DNA of 64,000 nucleotides from Isoetes taiwanensis. Its lineage: Eukaryota; Streptophyta; Lycopodiopsida; Isoetales; Isoetaceae. Of the stretch, positions 58,001 to 64,000 are shown piece after piece; position 1 is the stretch's first letter; each line of letters starts with the position of its first letter. The notes below the pieces were generated by a model that ran no database searches, was not told where the DNA came from, and saw only the letters and a list, made by a program, of their open reading frames with translations. The DNA lies in NCBI GenBank assembly GCA_021234155.1, contig JAJEKV010000752.1, forward strand, positions 1 to 64,000, given 5' to 3'. Made by a program: the position numbers and the translations under genes.

Positions 58001-58940
58001 GCTCTATAATTTGTTTATGCATAAGTATTATGTTGTCATCATTATAATACACATCTCTCTGGTTGATAGCATACTAACAAGAACTTGTGCCCTTTAAATC
58101 TCGTATAAATTTACAATGGCACCTAGCGTTCATGTCTAAACTGACTTGCCACAGATACTCCAAGCATCAAAATAAACAGGATTGCTTTGGATGATTTCAT
58201 TGTTATCCAGTTCTCCTTATGCTACACTAATAAAGTGTGCTCCAAATCTCCCCTTCATAAGCATAGAAAAATGTGTGCTAGAAAGAAGTTTGTGAATTGA
58301 AGTTTTGAGTAAGGAGCGATGCTTTTTATCTCATGGCACTTTATTTCGCGATATCTTTTATTATTGATGCTTTTGTAGTTTGATAATTAATAAGAGGATC
58401 AACATATAGTGAGGTGGAAGCAATTAACTGACTCTTTGAGTAGAAATTTCTTATGCAATAATATTGTACATTACTTCAGATCCAATGGCTAGCATGATGA
58501 TACATGCAGCTCGGGGTGAAAGGCACTGCCTCATAAGCATAAGTTTTCTTTTTATTATTATTATAAATTGCTATTGGAGAAGAGGTAGGCTACATTAACT
58601 CCCAAATTTGTGGAGATTGCTCGTGGTGAAACGGAGGAATGGCGGGGATATCAAAGTTAGTTCGAGTGGTTCGCAATATTTCACTTGTGCGCAATATCAA
58701 GTGCAGGCTTGCCTGCATTCTAGTATCTGTTTGGCTATAAATGAATCCCATTCTTCTACTTTATGTGTTTTTTATGTGTTAAGATTTTTTTGGCACTTCT
58801 ATTATGATGTTTCGATCTTGAACTCATTGCCCAAAATGTTGAGTCAACTATCTTTCTCATTACTATTTCATTCTTATCGGTCATGGATGCGCTAATAATC
58901 TATTCTTATTCTAGAAAGCTAGAACTCTTAAGGGCATCAC
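55091..58940. other. Mostly non-genic stretch
   Basis: No recognisable gene. The 55,973-56,242 frame (89 codons; LYLEQVNAQRLQVQLLQELF) has helix-like composition but no known motif. A 22-bp duplication (GGGATTTCCTGACAATTAAA) lies at 57,089-57,131. CTTCC repeats are at 55,709-55,727 and a poly(T) run at 57,308. Confidence 0.5.
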
Positions 58941-58945
58941 ACATC

Positions 58946-59371
58946 TCATGTTACCAAGTATCTAGCAGGATGGGTAGCTTTCATCCCACCGATGGAACTA
59001 GCAGCAGAAGAAATTTTCAGATGGTCAGTTTCTTCCAAAATGGTTATGGATGTTGCAACTCCGTCTTCTAGGCCTTGGTCTTCTAGTTGCAGATTGTCAT
59101 AGAGACCACAGGAGGTAGGATTATAACCACAATCTAAAATGTTTTTGGAACAGTACTGTATGATCTTGCTCATATGGGCTCGCCCTTGAACGAAGATGCT
59201 GATAGAATCAGGCCTTACCTTGTTACTAGCTTTGAAAACGAGCGACTGATATTTGCTCCTTATCTCATGATTCAGAACATTGGATCTTGGTCTTTTTTGG
59301 AAAAAGATATAGCAACACTTACTAGAGGAGAATGAATCCCATATGACCACCATGCCAGTAGAAGCTCTCAC
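58946..59371. CDS. Exon-like block open on both strands, unrecognised
   Basis: The - strand is open for 141 codons. On the + strand, 58,946-59,098 (YLAGWVAFIPPMELAAEEIF) and, after a TTGCAG acceptor-like step at about 59,091, a second frame (FGTVLYDLAHMGSPLNEDAD; RIRPYLVTSFENERLIFAPY) reads to 59,334 with a single internal stop. The + strand segments look more protein-like. I cannot assign a family. Confidence 0.25.
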
Positions 59372-62280
59372 TATACATGGATTATCTTTTATACATAGAT
59401 TATCTTCGTATCTATGCTAGTTATGTTCATCTATCACTTATTAAGCTATTTGGTGTCACCTAAGGCTGTCTCTTTCTGCCATTGTTGGAAGTTTTATCAA
59501 AAGTTTAGGATGCCTATGAGGTTTCCAAGATAAGTGAGCGGGGTACCAAAACGATTATTAGCATTTGCTCGCCTTGCTGTCATCCCAACTTCACAGGCTT
59601 AGAATTTTGTTCAGGTGATTTCAAATTGGATTCCTTGATATTTTTATGTTGTATTGCTCACTCCTGATTCTTTGAAGTGGAAGTTAGGTTTGGATATTTG
59701 GTTATTTTGCCTGGCAGTCTTGTCAGAAGGTGCATGTAGATAGTACCATCTTCCAGAAAGCATAATATCTTGTTGATGATATATCTTTCTAAGTCATGCA
59801 GGTATACATCTTTTCTAGCTGCTGCGTTTATAAGATGCAGAAGTTCATATTAACTGATCAATAACATAAACTTCTAATCAAACAGGCAGGACAAGAAGTA
59901 AGAACTTGTAAAGTGGTCTGCAACAGTTAACATCCATGTGCAGTTCTTTATTGTTTTTGCTTCAAAGATTGGTTCCGGCACTTTTCAAGATGGCTTTAGA
60001 TGGAGCAGGATCTCATCCCACACTTCCAATTGATTACGACATTTGTTCCCTAGGACTGACCAAATCAGAATAGCGAGCTTCCTAAGCTCCAATGCACTAA
60101 GTGGAACTATAGTATTTGTGCATGCCATACTTATTTACATGATTTTCTCAAGATTTGGTTGAAATTGGGATGTAGTCAGTTTAAACGCACATTTTGAGGT
60201 TTGAGCATAAGATTTTCTGCCTTTCCTTCTCTTTTTTCAAAGTGATTGAAAGTGTGATTTGGAATGATCAAGACTAAATTTCAAATTGAGGGCATCAATT
60301 CTAGATATTGGTATAACACTTTGCTAGAAAAATTACAACAAAAAGTGTGGTATCGGTATATATATCTATATAGGGAACTTATGTAAGAACTTATCATATA
60401 CATCCATCTGTCATGCTTCATTCCTCTTATGGCAAGCTACTCTGGATGCCCATAATGAAATATTTCAAGGATAGAAAATTATTTATATCTTCAATAACAT
60501 TTGGTTTCATTACATGATTGGATACATAGATTAAACCAATAACAAAATTGTTATTTAATGTGTTGGTACATTATGTTTTTCAAGTATGCAAAATATCTAT
60601 AGATGTCTCATGCACATGGCTTTGTCCATCTTCACACGTCTCAATTTATAGAAGTCACAAATTAGCACTATCATGTAGAATGCCCTATGTAATCATAGTA
60701 AGTTTTAAATATCTAATGCTTGATGTTGGTCCACGTCTACTATGATAAGCTTGTCAACTTGATTCCCATTTAGAATTATTGAGATTACACAGTATTACAG
60801 TATGATAAGTAGGCATGCTATCAAAGGACTGACTTTTCTTATTTTTGCATTTAATCAAAATATTCCTCATGGTGATGGCATTTATATCAATTACAATCTA
60901 CAAATAGAGAGCTCTGATATGACCTGTCGTGGACTGCCCATATATTTATGATGGTGGCATAAAACATCCTATTGTTTTTGCTTCCTAATGTTCGTGCGTT
61001 ATTTTTATGTAGATTCATCTATTCATTTCTCTAAGTCTATGATCCTAGATTATATAGGTTATTCGTGGAGAGATTCACAAACTATTTTTGCATTAAGGCT
61101 ATGTGTATCTGAAAGAAGGCTATCTTAATGCAAGCTAAAGATACATGATTTACTATTTGGGCATAAGCACGTTAGGGTGTACCCATAATTTTATCGAATA
61201 GCTACCATAAAACTACCCAAAAATCTATTCGAGGGGGGGTACTTTTTCGTGGGTTTGAATTTACTGTAGACTAGTCAAAGAATTAATTGTTCCGGTCGGA
61301 GTTGGCGGGTAAACTTCAATTGAGCGGATAGAGATCGTGAGCCGGGATTGAGGAGCTCAATCGATCTCCACAGTTTGGCGAGAAAATAGGCGATGGATGA
61401 TGTTAACTATCACTATGCACTAGTTTTGAATATGGATTATGAATCGTCCTATGAAACTTAGCATAGGAAGGAATAATCTATCGAGAGAAAGGGAAGCGAG
61501 TGTAGAAGCTTCCGAGGGGCAAAATTAAACAAACGGGATCTTCATTGTCACTACTCAATCACGAGATGGTTTGATATATCGAGGTGCGGCCTCTCGAATA
61601 AGCTAGTTCAAACTTTTGATCATCTTTATTCTTAGTAGCAAAAAGCTTTAGAGGGGGTCTAGAAATATTTTATATACTTGCAGTCAAATGGTGGATTTTG
61701 AGGGTTAATTTAAGGTGTTTGCAAGAGACTGGTGGTACATGCGCCACTATAATGGTACATGGCAAACATTTCCTTTGTAATTTAGTTTCCTCTTTGGCAC
61801 AATCATCCACATGCTTTCTAAAACAACATCATCATTTTAGATTGCATCTTTGTGTCCCGTATTAATATATTTTCATTATTTTGTCTTTGGCGATATTTTG
61901 GGACCGAGCTGGTATTCAAGAGTAGTGCTCTTCTAAAGTTTACAAATGAAGAACAAGATTGAGCGATTTTTGCAATTGCCAAGACAAGGTTGAGCCCTTC
62001 TTTTCTGGCTCAAAAAGCGAGAACAAAGGCAAAATTGAGGGAATAAGAACAAAGGTGGTTTCGGCTTATTTTGTAATTTCATGTATATAATTAGTAAACT
62101 TGTGAAACCATAACATGTCTTCCAAGCATAAGCAAATCAAGGATTGGATTGGCTTTTTACTTTTATCGACTATCCGCTTTTCTATCTTAATCATGACTAT
62201 TTTTCATATTACAATTCTTTTTTATTAGCACTAGGTTTGGAATAAGAAATGGCAAGGTTGATTTAATTGAAGGACAATCT
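59372..62280. other. Non-genic stretch
   Basis: AT-rich, with no supported frame above 65 codons and no clear repeat. The sequence from about 61,170 (GTTAGGGTGTACCCATAA) changes character toward the transposon-like fragment that follows and may mark the edge of an old insertion. I found no matching right end. Confidence 0.4.
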
Positions 62281-62940
62281 TATTACTCATCTTGTGAAGT
62301 GGTGATATGAAAGGCCCAAGTAAAGAAGGCCCAAGTAAGCAAAAAGGTATGTAAACCGCCTAGTACAAAGCTTAGTCACGTGAATTTTCAACAACAAGCG
62401 GGTCATTTGGATAAGGAGATCCGATAAAGAGATTCAGTAAATTTGTTCGTCATCCAATAATGTGAAAAGCATATAACCCCGAGGTTATCCTTGGAGGTGA
62501 AAGTCTCTTACACAAGTGATGAGCAATTTGAGAAGCTCCCTTCAAGCGGTAAAGGGTAGCCATAGTCACGACCAACTTGCGACAAAAATGCTGTTTTAGC
62601 CATGGTGGTATCGAGGGTCGGATGTGCCATCAAATAGGAGGACAAAGGCAAGATCTCACGGCAAAATTACTAGGCATTAATAAAAGAAATATGAAGTTTC
62701 CAACATTTGAAAGAAAAAGAAAATTGAGATCTGAGATGGGACTTTGGGCTAATGGATCAAAGGCCGCCAATGATAATATGTTGTCAAAAGAAGTCATAGA
62801 TTGCATTGAACGATTTTGGAAGGAGAACACTAGAGTTTCACCAAATAGAAAGGATATCGCGGGGAAAAGCTTGGAAGAGGAAAAAAGAACAATGTCATCA
62901 TGCATCCAACACATTATCTTGAAGTCTCACAAGTAAAAGC
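62280..62940 (+). pseudogene. Second transposon ORF fragment related to 26,950-27,437
   Basis: The 62,577-62,936 frame (119 codons) contains a basic linker, then LSKEVIDCIERFWKENTRVS, a PNRKDI step and a terminal H (CIQHIILKSHK). It lines up with the FW-x-EN segment and the following charged region of the 10.4-kb element. Upstream frames are also basic. No terminal inverted repeat like GGGTGAAAGC was found nearby, so this is a fragment or a different subfamily. Confidence 0.4.
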
Positions 62941-63329
62941 AAAACCTTTCTCACCCTATTTTATGTTTGCTTGTGAGCTTATGCATGTGATGCTTGTTAG
63001 CCCAACCATTGGTATGGTGACTATACATCTTCAATTTAGTTTCAAAGTGCTATTTGTAGTTTAGCTTTAGCGATGCCTAGCATTGTTATTTTTAGCTCAT
63101 AAGACACTCCTAGTTTATGCTAGCTGGCCGAGATAAAATCCTTTGAGTTCTAGGCTCGTTTGCATGAAGCCTTTAGTTTCTTTACATAAGCAGAGGCACT
63201 TATAGTGGTCAAGATAGAAATTACTCTTGATCTTGCCTAGTATGCATCTTTTAGATGAACACCTCATTTTCGAGAATATTTAGCATCTAACGTCAAAGGT
63301 TCATAAGAAACTTGTTTGGAAGCTTGAGA

Positions 63330-63625
63330 GTACTTTGGGGCCATGATTTACTTTGGAAGGGTCAAAATACGAGGCACTTACTAAATTACATTAAAGGCTG
63401 AAAATACATGATGTACTCTTCTTGGATACTTTGAAAGTCTCAAAGTACATAAAGGTACCCTCTGGATTACTTAAAAGGCTCAAGCTACACGAGGTACTAT
63501 TTTGTCTGATTACTTTAAAAGGTTAAGTACACAAGATACTTCTTATACTTTAAAAGGGTCAAATTATATGAGGTATTTACTTTGGGTTATTTTAAATGGC
63601 TAAATACAAAATAACTTCTTAAATT
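63330..63625 (+). repeat. ~50-bp minisatellite, TTACTTTAAAAGGCTCAAAGTAC type
   Basis: Six degenerate copies of a block with TGGATTACTTTAAAAGGCTC, then AAGTACA and GAGGTACTT. Non-coding. Confidence 0.75.
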
Positions 63626-64000
63626 ACTATATGGACCAAAGTAGAGGAGGTGGCTGTTGTTTATTGTAATAATGCATGGGGTGGTATACAAGGTAAAATG
63701 AGAAGAAAATTCTTGTATGAATCGAGGAGATAGAATGTAAACCAATAGATTGAGATCATTAAGCGATTTATGTATCTATCTTACTTTAGTCGTAGTGAAC
63801 ATCATTAGCTATTCCTTTGTACTATACTAAATTGAACTGCATGTCTTTTTAGTTCTTTGAAGTGCGAAGTGAAACAAATTGCGCAATTGAAACTTAATTT
63901 TAAGGGCATTTCTAGATTTATTGAGTACCTTTGTTTCTTAGCATATGGCAATTGAAATGCTACTTGTGTTGGCTTTTTGAATTTTGTTACAAAAGCTGAA
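63626..64000. other. Non-genic end of window
   Basis: AT-rich. Nothing recognised. Confidence 0.5.

Noticed and set aside
54866-59371. Similarity between the - strand frames at 55,108-54,866 and 59,371-58,946 (both contain V-R-x-DSISI)
   Set aside because: Only a short shared run with no wider alignment. Likely chance.

Overview
The window looks like nuclear DNA of a large, repeat-rich seed-plant genome. A gymnosperm is possible, but the sequence does not prove it. The support is a plant-type Ty3/gypsy chromovirus, an IBH1-type bHLH relic, a plant-style FCP1/HAD-domain gene with short GT-AG introns, foldback MITEs and a poly(A)-tailed retroinsert. I see no rRNA or tRNA gene, no CRISPR array and no bacterial-type operon. 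Almost every reading frame is broken. Long open frames in the T-rich stretches are composition artefacts.

Layout. (1) 1-26,415 plus 36,839-37,072 is two copies of one ~13.5-kb unit in direct tandem: position 1 matches 13,468. Each unit has an AT-rich half, with minisatellites, a foldback-MITE cluster and small exon-like pieces, and a ~6-kb strongly T-rich half. The T-rich half is bounded by two copies of a ~175-bp module made of a 12-bp-arm palindrome and a TATTTATA box. (2) 26,416-36,834 is a 10.4-kb DNA transposon inserted into the second unit. It has perfect 25-bp terminal inverted repeats and a 4-bp GATA target duplication, and the first unit preserves the empty site (12,868-12,871). It carries rightward transposon-like ORF fragments on its left. 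On its right it carries leftward captured-gene-like pieces, including a multi-exon FCP1/HAD-domain gene that has lost its catalytic aspartates. Inverted TGTGGTG-rich arrays lie about 1-1.7 kb from each end. (3) 37,073-45,165 is a nest of Ty3/gypsy chromovirus remnants: the 3' end of one element, two LTR-type blocks, a decayed 5' internal region, an RT-RNase H-integrase-chromodomain relic and a final LTR. (4) 45,166-64,000 is lower-repeat DNA. It holds a foldback MITE, microsatellites, an IBH1-like bHLH relic, a LINE-like retroinsert with 15-bp target duplications, a few exon-like stretches, and a second fragment related to the left ORF of the 10.4-kb transposon.

Nothing here is a clearly intact host gene. 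The best candidates for something undescribed are the 10.4-kb element (cargo gene, mirror-image subterminal arrays, 4-bp target duplication proven by a paralogous empty site) and the tandem 13.5-kb unit with its palindrome-TATA modules. The two units differ mostly by small indels clustered at CG, CAG and CTG sites. This looks like systematic base-calling error on methylated cytosine, so some apparent frameshifts may be technical.
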